64,000 nt of DNA from Heliocidaris tuberculata (taxonomy: Eukaryota; Echinodermata; Echinoidea; Camarodonta; Echinometridae): NCBI GenBank assembly GCA_025618425.1, contig CM046850.1, forward strand, positions 12,126,971 through 12,190,970, in the 5' to 3' direction; not shown here. The text below holds more notes on this DNA, generated by a model. That model was given only the letters and a program-made list of their open reading frames with translations. It was not told the DNA's origin and searched no databases. Position 1 is the first letter of the stretch.

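Overview
The window is nuclear DNA of an invertebrate deuterostome, most likely an echinoderm. The reasons are GT-AG introns of 0.3-12 kb, a giant extracellular mosaic gene, CR1/jockey-type LINEs, tRNA-derived SINEs ending in (ATT)n, many palindromic MITEs and TTAGGG-like interstitial repeats. The species cannot be fixed from the sequence alone. No prokaryotic or organellar genes were seen.

Bases 1-2606 hold a minus-strand non-LTR retrotransposon: an open ORF1 and the N-terminal 537 codons of an endonuclease/reverse transcriptase ORF2 that leaves the window at base 1. From 2607 to about 6170 there are palindromic and inverted-repeat elements. From 6173 to the right edge a single plus-strand gene fills the window. 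I traced 31 exons with consistent phases, about 5.58 kb of coding sequence (about 1,860 codons) and no internal stop. Both ends of the gene lie outside the window.

The encoded protein is a secreted or type I membrane mosaic. In order it has: the end of one YWTD beta-propeller and its EGF domain (exons 1-2); a second LRP5/6-like YWTD propeller and EGF (exons 3-7); three CCP/sushi and one HYR (exons 8-11); three CCP and one HYR (12-15); three CCP and one HYR (16-19); two CCP (20-21); two HYR, each split by an intron (22-23 and 24-25); one CCP (26); a unique region with a furin-like basic cluster (27-29); and GCC2/GCC3 (ephrin-receptor-like) cysteine repeats (30-31) running off the edge. Nearly all domain borders are phase 1, the usual sign of exon shuffling. 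The three intact HYR exons are all exactly 249 nt.

Introns are crowded with repeats. They include hAT-type MITEs with 8-bp target duplications, mariner-like elements, foldback elements up to 0.95 kb, SINEs, a SINE split by a MITE, a decayed LINE 3' end, and several families of elements made of 100-190 bp tandem units between inverted G/C-rich or other inverted ends. Some of these carry reiterated AGGTCA half-sites.

The most unusual observations are: (i) the LRP5/6-like propeller joined to CCP/HYR/GCC modules; (ii) two homologous, phase-1 symmetrical mini-exon candidates inside the 11.8-kb intron that interrupts the propeller; (iii) repeated tandem duplication of acceptor sites, mostly with the 5' part of the following exon, leaving decayed pseudo-exons at several loci; (iv) the shared tandem-unit element architecture.
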